Shown piece after piece: positions 40,527 through 51,812 of a stretch of 64,000 nt of DNA (within the stretch, counting starts at the first letter, position 1; each line of letters opens with the position of its first letter). The notes below the pieces were generated by a model. The model did not search any database. It was not told the DNA's origin and worked only from the letters and a program-made list of their open reading frames with translations. The stretch spans positions 6,178,001-6,242,000 of the forward strand of contig NC_087119.1 of assembly GCF_963855985.1 (NCBI RefSeq), in the 5' to 3' direction. Source of the DNA: Ostrinia nubilalis (lineage: Eukaryota > Arthropoda > Insecta > Lepidoptera > Crambidae). A program made the position numbers and the translations under genes.

Positions 40527-41321
40527 GTCTATCCAATATAGCTTGATTAGAATGACAGCTGTCATCAAAAGTAACGACATAACTTTGTAGTAGCGATCAA
40601 TGAGAGCAAAATATTGGCGGACAAGAAATAATTCACGTCTGACCTACAAACAATATTTTCGACGACAGTGCTTCCAATAAAAATGTTAATTTCGTGTAAA
40701 TGCAGCGTTAAATTACACCAATAAGTAGTAATTCGAAATTATAAAAATCAAGCTAGAGTATTAACAACGTCTCTACAAGGTTATCTCGAGTTACAAAAAT
40801 GTTAGTGTTGAGACATATCGACAAATGTCATATTAAATTAAAACTATTTTTTCAACATATTTAACAAATTTTTTTTCAAACTCATTTTTTAACATATTTA
40901 AGTCAAGTTATGCGTTTTTCTAAATGTTCACTATTAAAAACCAAAAAACATTTCATTCTTAAATAATCAAACATCGGAAATCAATCACCGGTATTTTTTT
41001 GGGTATTCATAGCACCGTTGCTCTAGAAGAGATGCCCACCGCCCTCTAGCGAGAGGAAAAAACCACTGAAGAACACTGATGATAATGACTACGACTTAGG
41101 TTGTACACCCTTGACATGAATTTTAAATTTTACTGTCTTTAAATTTAAATCATAATTGTCATTTTTATGAATAAAGATATATGAAGAAAAATTGGGTGCA
41201 TTTTTTCATATCATTTTTTCGAAAACTTATCGATACATCTATGTGAACCGTACGAAACATACCCATCACTAGTCACATTCGTTTGACAGCCGTCATTCTA
41301 ATCAAGCTATATTGGATAGAC
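40527..41321. mobile_element. Non-autonomous element with 30-bp inverted ends
   Basis: GTCTATCCAATATAGCTTGA plus TTAGAATGAC at the left is mirrored exactly at 41292-41321. The interior (about 730 bp) is AT-rich and non-coding. Confidence 0.65.
41035..41051 (-). promoter_or_regulatory. CTCF-like motif
   Basis: The minus strand reads CGCTAGAGGGCGGTGGG, close to the CTCF core with GGGCGGT. It lies inside the 40527-41321 element. Motif match only. Confidence 0.3.
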
Positions 41322-41499
41322 GACAATCAGCTCAATTCAGGCAATTTTTGGGTGTTATTTTTTGTTTTCACTGGCATTTTGGAAAAAGTAAAAGTACTGG
41401 TTAAAAAATACTTCCGTAAAGCGATGTGAAAGTGACTTTCCTCCATTATGCCGGGCTGAACGGGTTTCACGATATTCACACACGGGTTTCATCTGGGGA

Positions 41500-42060
41500 T
41501 GACAACACTGACCTTGTGTGCGTGCACTTCACACATACTAGCTCGTTTGGAATTGTTTGCAACCTACCACCATCGGTTCCTATTACCCTGGTACTTCAAA
41601 GCTCGTGCGAGGACCCCGGATGGATTTACAATGGTGAACACGAAAAATAGCTCCCTTTTCAACTCTATTTCAATTGACTAGGAGCTGGATTAAACCCTCT
41701 TTTGCTGTACACTGTATTTAGCTACGTGTACCAAATGAACCAATCAAAACGTCGCAAGGACCGTTCAACGAGGAGTTGCGTGTATTTGTCCAACAACTGT
41801 TTGCTAGCCCGGGCTTTTCCAGTGCCTCCTTGAACGCCTAACAGGATGCAACGTTTTTGGGTTCCGGGAAGCCGCTTTCTTGCGTTTATGAGTTCATAGC
41901 AATACCTTTCTCCCTCTATTACACGCATCTGTCTCCACTCAAGCACCAATACCAATACATGTATAAAATGATGACACATGACATTGAACATGTTCAAGTG
42001 TGAATCAAGGATTCGCTGCCACGCTACGCGAGCTGTGCCAGTTATACTAGAGATAATTAA
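41500..42060 (+). repeat. Array units, long plus third subtype (41.5-42.0 kb)
   Basis: TTCACACATACTAGCTCGTT, E TATTACCCTGGTACTTC (about 41581), CCCCGGATGGATTTACAATG, GAGCTGGATTAAACCCTC, a CCAAT box (41740), then CAACTGTTTGCTAGCCCGGG and an end resembling the third subtype. Frames on both strands have no domain. Confidence 0.6.
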
Positions 42061-42164
42061 CAACAAATTAAGTTCAGTGCAATATTAAAACAAAACTTAT
42101 AGCAAATTAAAAATACTGTTAAAACAGTAAGACATGGGTCTTAACGCGACGTTTATTAATGAGT

Positions 42165-42235
42165 TACGTTATGTACTCACGGCTTGACGTTTCGGCTGCG
42201 ATGCTGCAGCCGTGGTCACAAGCAGAAATTTTAAT
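42165..42235. repeat. Retroelement scrap
   Basis: GTACTCACGGCTTGACGTTT followed by GCGATGCTGCAGCCGTGGTC resembles a repeat fragment common in insect genomes. Unassigned. Confidence 0.3.
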
Positions 42236-42519
42236 TGAAATGGAACGCGAAAGTTTAAAATGTTATATAAAAAATATTGTTGCTAAAGACCTTTTAATTC
42301 TGAGCTTTCAAAAAAGTATCAATTCCATTTTTAAAGTAGAGTTGTTTGTCTTCAATTTTTAAAAATCTAAGTACCCCCACAACTTGGTAACAATCCAATT
42401 TTGACCCCCAGTTTACGGACTTAATTGGTTACTAATGTTGTCGAGTATCCCTGTCACCCTGTATATTTTTAAGTATTTTTTATTTCGTGCTGACCGGAAA
42501 AGATATGACATTACCATTT

Positions 42520-42595
42520 TTATACGTTTTGCTACGACTCGTAGACAAGTCAGCTACGAAATGCTACGAAGTAGCTGTCTGTCTACGATAAAAAT
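42520..42595. repeat. TACGA-type palindromic repeat, copy 3
   Basis: GCTACGACTCGTAGACAAGT, CAGCTACGAAATGCTACGAA, then GTCTACGAT. Its two halves are near inverse copies. Confidence 0.5.
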
Positions 42596-42614
42596 GTATG
42601 GAGTTTCAACAGCT

Positions 42615-42785
42615 TGAAAGTCATTTCTTCTTCTTCCTCGGTCCCTCACTGATGAGGATCGCGACCACATTATAGTGTTCCTCCACCGACTGCGGTCATA
42701 AGCTGTGTGGACCGCACGATGCAAACTTCCCCCCACCGTCTTCCTCACCGCGTCTGACCATCTCGTCGGTGCCCTGCCCTATACA
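42615..42785 (-). pseudogene. Non-LTR reverse transcriptase C-terminus, remnant
   Basis: The minus strand encodes KTVGGSLHRAVHTAYDRSRW, the same tail as in the 63239-63739 fragment. Only the last residues and 3' end remain. Confidence 0.65.
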
Positions 42786-42899
42786 CTTTTAAATAAATAT
42801 TTACTACTTGATAGAACTGATTTAATACATAAATAAAAATTTAATTATTTAAAGTGGTTATGCGTACAACCCCTCATATGAATTTGAATACGTTGGTAC

Positions 42900-43175
42900 T
42901 TCAATCTGTTATCACTTGAATGGGATTTTCATCCTCCTCAAACCTAGGAAACATCATGTCTATTCGTCTCGTTTACTCGTTGCAGCACTGCCCCCGCGTC
43001 CCGCACTTGTACCTAGATATTCTAGTAATGCAGATATTGCACAGGCAGATGTGTGCTTCCTGGTAGCAAACCACCTCTTCAAGAGTGCTTTTATCCTGGT
43101 AGTGTAGTTGCAAAAATGCATTACTTGCATGCACCGTAGTGCAGCAAACTGCACATGCAATTGCAATATGACCTT
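42900..43175 (+). repeat. Array unit, TL subtype, 42.9 kb copy
   Basis: A is TTCATCCTCCTCAAACCTAG (42928-42947), B is TTCGTCTCGTTTACTC, C is TGCCCCCGCGTCCCGCACTT (42989-43008), and E is CTTCAAGAGTGCTTTTATCC then TGGTAG (about 43076-43101). The tail is TGCA-rich (TGCACCGTAGTGCA). Confidence 0.7.
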
Positions 43176-43640
43176 AATGTCCTTCTGTTATCTTTCTTTT
43201 TCTAAGAGTCAAAAATAACATTTATTATTTTTCTTAATTAAAAATAATGCACATTGCACCTATTCATCAATACGGGGTTTGGTTTTTGGGTGTGCATGTG
43301 CAACAGTATGCATTTATCCTACATTTGTATGAACATTAAATTACTTGTTATTAAAAAATATATATTTGCATCAAAGTGTCCTATAAGGTTTTGTAACTTA
43401 GGTACCGTGTTATATTCGTATTATATGGCTAACCATTAGTGCCGGTTACCGCCACCTAGTGTCCATCCACGATGGCTCCTCGTCCTGCCCTGTGGTTTAA
43501 ACAGGGTTGTTACTTGTACGTGAGATTTGGTACTAACTGGTCTGAAATTCATTAAACCTTTTATTGTTCTAATCCATTTCCAGATGTCAGTTAGTAAACG
43601 TTTCAGAGCCAGACAAATGTCTATTAAGAACTTATCAGGA
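43176..43640. other. AT-rich DNA with a diverged copy of segment D
   Basis: 43430-43620 repeats landmarks of segment D (ACAGGGTTGTTACTTG, GATGTCAGTTAGTAAACGTT). Confidence 0.45.
43449..43464 (-). promoter_or_regulatory. CTCF-like motif
   Basis: The minus strand reads GGACACTAGGTGGCGG, the third site of the same repeated context (37790, 38106). Confidence 0.4.
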
Positions 43641-44140
43641 AATTCATTTGAGCAACAGATTACTACTATTAAAATTTATCTTTCTGTCTCATTGAGTAGT
43701 TTAATTTCATACGTAAAAAGTCGATACAAACAGGTTTAGTTCATTGGGACCAGTAAAAGTGCTTTTTAAAACCCTGTTTGCAAAAACAAATGAATTTTAT
43801 GAGTTTTTTTTATGAAGCAAGTGATCTCAGGTTTCTGTATGAATAATGCGAAATACAAACTTGTACTTGCCTATGTCTGTATTATACATAGCTTAACAGG
43901 CAAGCGGTCGGTTCGTTTCCTTTTAGAGACCATTTTTGTCCAAATATTCGTCTACTAGGTACTTTCCTGATTTTATTAATAGGGTCGCCACGACGCGACA
44001 ACGCTATATCGTTGAGTAGATATACATACACTATGCTGTTATAGATATAGATATTATTTTGCTTTATACCTATAATACCTGCAATAGGTGCTAGATGAGA
44101 AGACGCATGTGCAGATATTTCCAGGATATGAGGATAATAT
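43641..44140. other. Intergenic DNA, no gene seen
   Basis: Nothing recognised. Confidence 0.4.
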
Positions 44141-45115
44141 GACTGTGTGCGAGTGACGAGTATTTCGAAAAAATACACGATCTACGTAATATCATTGGTT
44201 GTGCCATCCCAGTACTTAATAGCACGTTCGTGCCAGAACCCATGGATTACAGTCGTAAACACGACAAAGTGGTCACTTTTGCGACCCTATCTCAACGGGA
44301 TTCAAGCTAGATTCATCTTTCTCTTGCTGAGCATTGTATTTTAATTCGTGCACCCAGTGGACCAATCAAAAACATGATGTATCAACTATATAGGAATGTA
44401 TTGGTGTGTATAAGTTATACATGCACATGAATCTGATAGTAGCCATGGAAACCGCGTCCTTAGTTGGTGACAGGTTAATTTGATGCCACCTCTTGGTGCT
44501 TCATGTTTTCCCTGTTCTCTTGTTACTAAATGTACCTGTCGTGGCTTGTTATATAGAAAGTTAGATATACTGGAAACAACTATTACTTCAACGGTTGCTA
44601 AGGGTAACGCGTCCTATATGTTTATGTGAGATGTTTGCTCCTGGTATTTATGAGCTCTTTCCTTCCTCCCTGTAAGTGCATCTATCTGTCCTTCTCCTTT
44701 TACTTCCTAGTGTTCAGTTCTCTCAACCCTTTCTCCTTCCATCTTACACATCTGATCCTACTAGCACCAATACATTTACAAAGACATATTGATATAGATA
44801 CATGCACAATTGCACATGTGTGTGAAACAAGGCTTTACAGCTACGCGGACTTTGGCATTACGTTCATGAAAGCCTAACGGGATGCACCACTTTTGTGCTC
44901 CATAAATGCCACCGCCTAGTATTTATGACGTCACAGGTACAGCCATCTCATTTTATCACCGGTATCTGTCTCTATACTACAATGACCTATCGATACAGAG
45001 TAATGTTTATGTGTGAATCTCAGGATTTGCCAGTGTATTCGGAATTCGGTGTAACGGGATGCATTACTGTTATGCTGCGTAAAGAGACCTCTTAGAACTT
45101 ATGGGATCCTGGTTC
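44141..45115 (+). repeat. Array units, long and third subtypes (44.1-45.1 kb)
   Basis: CCCATGGATTACAGTCGTAA, ACCCTATCTCAACGGGATTC, a CCAAT box (44362), X-box-like GTAGCCATGGAAAC (44439-44452), a second X-box-like GTTGCTAAGGGTAAC (44594-44608), then third-subtype sequence with TGACGTCA (44926) and E-like TATGGGATCCTGGTTC (about 45098-45113). Confidence 0.55.
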
Positions 45116-45349
45116 ACTAAATACATGGTTGATTTATGTACTTCTGTAAATGATTTATATTTTATTATGTAAGAAGTGGTCATTGACCTATCAACGCCTA
45201 ACCCGAACTATTGGATCTAGAAAGCGAATTTTTTCTCACGTGTTTATAGACGATGAATTAGAAAGGAATATTCGAAATTCAGCCCTCAAATACAAATAAG
45301 TTTATTAGCTCAATATTTATAAAAGTAAAAAATATATTTTACGTCTTTA

Positions 45350-45430
45350 CGACTCGCAAACCTGCTACGAAACTACGAAATGCCGTAGCATTTCGTAGTT
45401 TACAATACGTCGTAGACAGATGGTTACTTC
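45350..45430. repeat. TACGA-type palindromic repeat, copy 4
   Basis: CTACGAAATGCCGTAGCATT plus TCGTAG is almost a perfect palindrome. GTCGTAGACAGATGG closes the copy. Confidence 0.55.
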
Positions 45431-46190
45431 GTAAAGTAACACTGCTGAAAATTCAATAGTACAAGTCTTAAGGCCGGGTAGCAGAGAAAATGGCGAAAAT
45501 GAGGTTTTCATTTTTCATTTTTGAGGTACTAAACAGTAAAATTAAAGGCTAAGATTTTTATTGGGCATAGTTGAGGATATTTTCGAGGGCTATTAACGGA
45601 TGGAAACACGATTTGATGAAGTTGACTCGATAGAATAAATTCCCAAAGTTACCTCTATTCGTTTTCTATTTATGGTTTTATTTTTAAAATAAGCGATTTG
45701 AGATTCTAAATCTTTTACTAAACTAAAGTTCAGAAATAACTTGAGGGCTTTTAACGGATGAAATTTTTATATTGCGTCTTATTTAGTTACAATGTTAAAA
45801 AATGTGGAAAAAATCGTCCATGACGGCTTGAACAATCTCAATCAGTCGCGCGGTGGCGCTTACGGAGGACGGACGCGTGTCAGTTTTTTGGCCGTGACAG
45901 TTCGCGATTTGTCAATATTTTTGACAATGATGACTTTGATGAGTCACAGTATAATAATATCAGTGTTACTGGAGAAAGCTTAAATTTTTGATAATTAAGA
46001 ATTATCAATTTTGTCTACCTATTGAAATTTAAATCGTTCGCATCCTTTTAAACGAAGACTCTACTCATGATACATAGTACTCAAATATGAGACAAAACCA
46101 ATGAGATAAAATTTCATTTTAATAGTACCTACATACAATCGTCTTACACTCTTTAGAAGAGCACACTGACACAAATAAATAATAAAAAAT
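45431..46190. other. Intergenic DNA, no gene seen
   Basis: AGGGCTATTAACGGATGGAA at about 45587 recurs as AGGGCTTTTAACGGATGAAA at about 45744. No gene. Confidence 0.4.
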
Positions 46191-46191
46191 A

Positions 46192-46840
46192 ATGTCTAAG
46201 GTCTGTAGCTAAAGGTCTAAGCTGTAAGATAGAAGAATTTTCTAGCCAAAAAGATGCCAGATGCAGCAGATGTCAACGGATTTAAAACTGGAGTTCATAT
46301 GACTCCTTGTAGACTTGAGTCTCTAGAGCGTCCCTTCCTCCACCATGCGTAAGAATGTTTCAAAAATACTGTCTAAGGTCTGTAGCTAAAGGTCTAAGCT
46401 GCAAGATAGAAGAATCTTCTAGCCAAAAATATGGCAGATGCAGCAGATGTCAACGGATTTAAAACTGGAGTTCATGTGACTCCTTGTAGACTTGAGTCTC
46501 TAGAGCGTCCCTTCCTCCACCATGCGTAAGAATTTTCACAAAAATACTGTCTAAGGTCTGTAGCTAAAGGTCTACGCTGCAAGATGGAAGAATCTTCTAA
46601 CCAAAAAGATGGCAGATGCAGCAGATGTCAACGGATTTAAAACTGGAGTTGATGTGACTCCTTGTAGACTTGAGTGTCTAGAGCGTCCTTTCCTCCACCA
46701 TCCGTAAGAATTTTCACAAAAATACTGTCTAAGGTCTGTAGCTAAAGGTCTACGCTGCAAGATGGAAGAATATTCTAACCAAAAAGATGGCAGATGCAGC
46801 AGATGTCAACGGATTTAAAACTGGAGTTGATGTATGGAAC
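46192..46840 (+). repeat. Satellite-like tandem repeat, about 178 bp x 3.7
   Basis: TGTCTAAGGTCTGTAGCTAA starts units at 46193, 46370, 46548 and 46726. Units are about 95% alike; the last is cut after ACTGGAGTTGATGT. A minus-strand frame of 62 codons lies within the repeat and is not evidence of a gene. Confidence 0.85.
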
Positions 46841-47340
46841 GGTCGCTTTTTTGTAACCTTTATAATTTGGTCGGCTTATAGAAGAATTCCTGATATTTTT
46901 TTGCAGTTCGATAACTTTCTTATAAGTCGTATGCTTATAAGTAATAAGCTGAAATTAACAGGATAGCTTATTCAAGGAACATTTTAATTTGTCCATTGTA
47001 TGCCATGTTCCCTTGTTATAAGGGAATCGCGTATTCGGCCACGAAAGTAAGACTGTTAAAATAAATTAGATTTCTTGAAATCTCTCTTTTGCGCAAAGCC
47101 ACATCATTTATATTTACTGTGGTTATAAAGGTGTACCAAGGGTACATGCTACACCTTTTTATTCGATTGTAAGAGTACTGGTTTACTCACAAATCCGTTT
47201 TATCTGAATTTCGAAATCTTTTAATTACACTGGTGTTTATCATTCAAATCAATGACTAATGTTTGAACTAATTTGGACATATCAAGGTCTATCATTGGTA
47301 TTTTTTTCAAACTTCTGCGTTGAGCCATTTACGAGATCTG
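46841..47340. other. Intergenic DNA, no gene seen
   Basis: Nothing recognised. Confidence 0.4.
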
Positions 47341-47620
47341 GGACATCACAAAACATTACCCCAGCAAAATTTTCAATAACTTGAGAACCGGAACACGAAC
47401 AAATTTTGCTATTCGTGGACAAATTACTACGCAACAAGAGCTATCTATCCATGTATTTGGTTCTGGGATAGAAAGACTTAAAAAAAAAAAAAAATTCCAG
47501 GGTAATGTTTGAAACGTTACCCCAGCAAAATCTGTTTTTTCCTAATAACTTTAAAACTATAATTTGAACGAATTTTGCTATTAGTGGACAAATTTCTGCT
47601 CACGGTGGACTAATTATCTG
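47341..47620 (+). repeat. Two-copy direct repeat
   Basis: TTACCCCAGCAAAATTTTC, then AATTTTGCTATTCGTGGACA, occur at 47357-47423 and again at 47517-47595 with variation, separated by an A-run. Origin unknown. Confidence 0.5.
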
Positions 47621-48423
47621 CTATACTCTCGACTCTATAAAGCACAACATTTATAAAAAAAATGCTGCGGTAATGCACTCCAGGTAACCGTGTGTGATGC
47701 TCATTGCTCATAGTGATTTTCGATACAGAGCCCCGCACATACGTTATACATAAATTATGGAAAGAAAACACCCAGACCAATACAAACAAATATGTATGCA
47801 ATTTTGGTATGATATTTTTATTTATTAATAAACAAAAAGACTGAACAAAATTGATGCGTGTACTGATTAATGTAATTAACCTCATGCAAAGTTTCGTGAA
47901 TTGCAACAACTATAATTTATTATCCAAGCTCTAAATAACCGCTACTACGAGTAACTGATCATAAAATGTTTTTCCAATCGCTCAAGCTCCCGAGGATCTA
48001 CCGATAGGTCGGGTGACGTAATCTTGAAATTCTTTTAGACGGCGCGGAACTCCCGGAAGGTCGGGTGACGCCACGCCTCTTTGAACCGTGTTTACTTTGG
48101 CAGTTATATTCTAAATTTATTCGATTCTAAAATATATTCCCAAAAATTTTGAAAGTTGTTTTAATTTGTATCACTTGGATATGATTTGTATTAGAAAGTG
48201 CTGTGAGTGTGACGCTTGAACGGAAGGAAGTCAACCTAACCTAACCAACTGCGTATTTCTAAACTGCGTATTTCTATACTGTGTAGCCGCGAGAGCTCTT
48301 TGGCGCGCTGTCTTCGGCGAAGTATTGCGCGCGCAGATTTTGACAGCGCGAAATACCTACTTTAGCAGAAATACCAAGCCTTAAGCTAACGTTTAACATA
48401 AACCCCCTTATTAATAAAAAGTT
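47621..48423. other. Intergenic DNA, no gene seen
   Basis: GGTCGGGTGACG occurs twice (48007 and 48059). A GC-rich stretch lies at about 48285-48350. A minus-strand 99-codon frame (47610-47909) has no domain. Confidence 0.4.
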
Positions 48424-48518
48424 ACACCCTAGTTGAACACTGTTTTAAAGTGAGTGAATACTGTTTTGTGACTTTTCCATATTAAAAGTCACTTTGAAAA
48501 AATATTAAACTAGGGTGT
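48424..48518. mobile_element. Small foldback MITE
   Basis: Inverted ends ACACCCTAGTTGAACACTGT and AAACTAGGGTGT, with AAAGTGA/TCACTTT inside. Confidence 0.55.
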
Positions 48519-48769
48519 ATCTTTGTATTTTCCGATTTCCACCATACCCTTTTGGGAAATCGGGAGACAGGTCGGGAATTTATGATGAAGACTATTCAAT
48601 GTCTTTGCAAGTAATTTTAAGAAACATTGCGATGACAACAATAAGTGAAAAGAGGAATGGGTGAAGGAAATATACAAAGTTTTCCTTAGTACCGCTATTG
48701 TGCGAGTGTACAGTACTCCTGGTAGCAACATATACATATACAAATACAACCTAGGCACCAAATCTGATA

Positions 48770-49040
48770 CGTTTCAACTTGAATGAAATTTCCATCCCAC
48801 TCAAACCTAGTAGACGTTATGACTGTTCATCTCTTTTGCTCGTTGCAGCACTGCCCCCGCGCCCCGCACTTGTACATAGACATCCTAGTAATGCAGATAT
48901 TGCACAGGCAGATGTGTGCTTCCCGGTAGCAATGAAGACCACCTCCTCACGAGTTCTGTAATCCTGGTACAGTGGTTGCAAAAACGCATTACTTGCATTG
49001 CACTGCAGCTGCCGAAGAGGCTGCAGCACCATGACCTCAC
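48770..49040 (+). repeat. Array unit, TL subtype, 48.8 kb copy
   Basis: A is TCCATCCCACTCAAACCTAG (48791-48810), B is TTCATCTCTTTTGCTC, C is TGCCCCCGCGCCCCGCACTT (48852-48871), E is CTCCTCACGAGTTCTGTAAT then CCTGGTAC (48943-48970), and the tail is GGTTGCAAAAACGCATTACT with TGCATTGCACTGCAG. Very close to the 59.5 kb unit. Confidence 0.7.
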
Positions 49041-49732
49041 AATGTTGTAATTTTATTGGTCGGATTTGTTTCCGAGATTTAATAACAAATATTGACAAAA
49101 ATAACCTCATAAAAGTCATTTATTTTTGCAAATAGGCTTATTAAAAGCACTTTTACACGTCCCAGTATTAACCCTACCACTGCTTCGGGACAATAAATGG
49201 GCCAGTGCTGGGAAGAAGCAACGCAAGAAACTCAGTCACTATTATCAGCCTCCTTTTCAATTTATTGTTCAAGAAAACAATTAATACTTACATAATTATT
49301 GTACATATTTATAAAATAAGCATCTAAAATAAGCTTGATGATGATTTCAGCCGTAGGACGTCTACTGCTGATCAAAGGCAATGACTTCCATATTGATGTC
49401 ACAGATGCGTTATTTAAAATGCGAGCGTTTTAAACATACCTAAAATTATATTCAGGGACCATTTTCCGAATATCTATCTACATATTTTACTCTTATATTA
49501 TGTTGACGAACCGACATAGCTCTAGGTGCGACCCGTTTACGTAGCCAACTTTAGGTTACCAAGAGCTATCTCTTTACTTGCAAATACGAGTAGATATCGT
49601 TTTGCTTAAATCTAGAAGCTTTAGTGCTTAATTTATGATTACTCGTATTTTGGGATATGAGTATGTTTTTGTTACAGATTGTTCCTATTTCGCCCATTGA
49701 CGATCTCATCTGTATACATAAAACTCAAAGGT
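49041..49732. other. Intergenic DNA with LINE scraps
   Basis: 49200-49240 is a reverse scrap of the TTGACT-tailed LINE; 49336-49400 is a scrap with GCCGTAGGACGTCTACTGCT. No gene. Confidence 0.4.
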
Positions 49733-49932
49733 GACTGACTGACTGACTGACTGACTGACATAGTGATCTATCAACGCACAGCCCAAACCACTGGACGGAT
49801 CGGGCTGAAATTTGGCATGCAGGTAGATGTTATGACGTAGGCATCCGCTAAGAAAGGATTTTACGAAACTCCACCCCTAAGGGGGTAAAACGGGATCCAC
49901 GCGTACGAAGTCGCGGGCGGCCGCTAGTGAGA
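49733..49932 (+). mobile_element. Non-LTR retrotransposon 3' end
   Basis: (GACT)n, then AGTGATCTATCAACGCACAG, CCACTGGACGGATCGGGCTG, AAACGGGATCCACGCGTACG and GCGGGCGGCCGCTAGTGA. Forward counterpart of 27693-27890. Confidence 0.7.
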
Positions 49933-49938
49933 TATAAA

Positions 49939-50066
49939 GCCCGTATTCACAAACACTACTATGAGTTCTCACAGTGCGCGTGAACGCACAGGGTGACACA
50001 CGAACCAATCCCAGAACTCTATTTAACGCTTACTGCTTCACTTAAGCATCGTTTGTGAATACGGAC
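49939..50066. mobile_element. Foldback MITE
   Basis: Ends GCCCGTATTCACAAACAC and CGTTTGTGAATACGG are inverted. TCTCACAGTGCGCGTG and AACGCACAGGGTGACAC form the core. A truncated copy lies at about 6578-6712. Confidence 0.7.
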
Positions 50067-50433
50067 GATAGTGTCCTAATAAAGTATCGTCAGAACTGCA
50101 CTGTTGCAAGTGGACTGCCAATTTGCATTTGCATTAACGTTGAGTCTATTTTAGACTAAAAATTGAATTCTATTTCCATAATAAACTGATAAACACAACG
50201 TAGGTACCTGTCGTTCGGCATTAGCTTTTCTCTTATCACCATCCCTTCCTGCACTTGATTACCTTTAATTTTGACCAATAATTTAGCCTTTTACAAGCAA
50301 TAACATTCCAAAAACAAATAGTAATAAAAAGAGTGGTTCAACGATGTTATTTCTAATAATACGTGAGATGTTATTATGATAGTCGTTCGTGGATGTGTGT
50401 AACTCATACATGGGTAGTTTTGTATTGTGTCCT

Positions 50434-50542
50434 GTAGGCCTAAGATGCGCGCCGTGATAACTTTTATCGACGTCAAAATGTATGGGCAAAATCAATAAAA
50501 TGGCGTGATAACCGCTTACCGCGGCGCGCATCTTAGGCCTAC
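50434..50542. mobile_element. Foldback MITE
   Basis: Inverted ends GTAGGCCTAAGATGCGCGCC and GGCGCGCATCTTAGGCCTAC (with one extra base). About 109 bp. Confidence 0.75.
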
Positions 50543-50789
50543 TGGTGTCGATACATTTAAATTTGGCCACGTGACATTGTATGTAAATACTGAATATAAT
50601 AATATATACAAAGCTTCATAAACTATAGCTAACCTCGTCGGCACGCGCACTGACGATCGCCAAACGGCTAGAGTACCTTCTGTACTCGCCACTCTGCCCG
50701 GTGAAGCTGGAAAAGCTCTTCAAGCTACCAACGCGCATCCCTTCAAATAAAAAATAAACTAAACATATAAAGCTCATGTACCGAGTTCA

Positions 50790-51600
50790 CTGACGCAACG
50801 TCCCTTTCTACCACGTGCGGACTTCAGCATTCTATCTCTGTTGGTTGCGGAATGGCATCTGTGTGCGTGCGGCATCACACTTCTGTAAAACTATTTTTCA
50901 CAGTTGAACAAATTATTTCTTCACAATTTATAGTCTCCTGGTACCCTGGCTCGAATCTCGGCCCACGTGCAGCGTTTTGTTAAAAATACGTAGTCAGTAT
51001 GACGTCATCCGTTTTCCTTTCTGTTGGTTGCGGAATAACATTTGTGTGCGTGCGGCATCACACTGCTGTAGAAATATTTTTCACAGTAGAACATATTAAA
51101 TATTTCTTCACAATTTATAGTCTCCTGGTACCCTGGCTCGAATCTCAGCCCACGTGCAGCGTTTTGTTAAAAATACGTAGTCAGTTTATGACGTCATCCA
51201 TTTTCCTTTCTGTTGGTTGCGGAATAACATCTGTGTGCGTGCAGCATCACACTTCTGTAGAACTATTTTTCACAGTAGAACAATTTAAATATTTCTTTAC
51301 AATTTATAGTCCCCTGGTATCGTAGCTCGAATCTCAGCCCACGTTCAGTGTTTTGTTCAAAATACGTAGCGAGTTGATGACGTCATCCGTTTTCCTTTCT
51401 GTTGGTTGCGGAATGTCATCTGTGTGCGTGCGGCTTCACACTTCTGTAAAACTATTTTTCACAGTAGAACAAATTAAATATTCCTTCACAATTTATATTC
51501 TCCTGGTACCGTAGCCCGAATCTCAGCCCACGTGCAGCTTTTTGTTAAAAATACGTAGTAGCGAGTTTATGACGTCATCTGTTTACAGACAATTAAGTTT
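50790..51600 (+). repeat. Array: four tandem units of about 190 bp
   Basis: TTGGTTGCGGAAT recurs at about 50840, 51023, 51214 and 51402. Each unit has B (TTCTATCTCTG or TTTTCCTTTCTG), GCATCACACTTCTGTA, TTTTCACAGTAGAAC, E (CTTCACAATTTATAGTCTCC then TGGTACC), CTCGAATCTCAGCCCACGTG and a TACGTAG stretch. The last three are each preceded by a perfect CRE fused to block A (TGACGTCATCCG or similar, at 51000, 51189 and 51378); another CRE is at 51570. CACGTG is at 50964, 51151 and 51529; the third copy has CACGTT. A 108-codon frame through two units simply follows the repeat. Confidence 0.8.
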
Positions 51601-51812
51601 TATCCTTTTCCTTCAATCTTTGTGTGGGTTTCCTATAAATCGATAGTAACTTAGTAGGCGTAATTTTCTCCAAATAGACAACGTTTTGTATTCTGATTTA
51701 GATGTTTCTGAAATTGGCGTCTGAAACTGAAATGTAGTGCTATAAAAGTTGTCAATCTTTTAACTTGGTTTCAAAAACCCGTAGGCACATTTCTTGAGTA
51801 TGTAAAAAAATA
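51601..51812. other. Intergenic DNA, no gene seen
   Basis: Nothing recognised. Confidence 0.4.

Noticed and set aside
41722..42066. 114-codon minus-strand frame
   Set aside because: It covers array sequence that is not open in the related copies at 36.8 and 39.1 kb; no domain seen.
46192..46840. 178-bp repeats as a CRISPR-like array
   Set aside because: Units are continuous and alike over their full length, without spacers, in a eukaryotic context.
48239..48256. CCTAACCTAACC as insect telomeric repeat (TTAGG)n
   Set aside because: Only about two and a half repeats; the same short match at 58243 suggests chance or common lepidopteran simple sequence.
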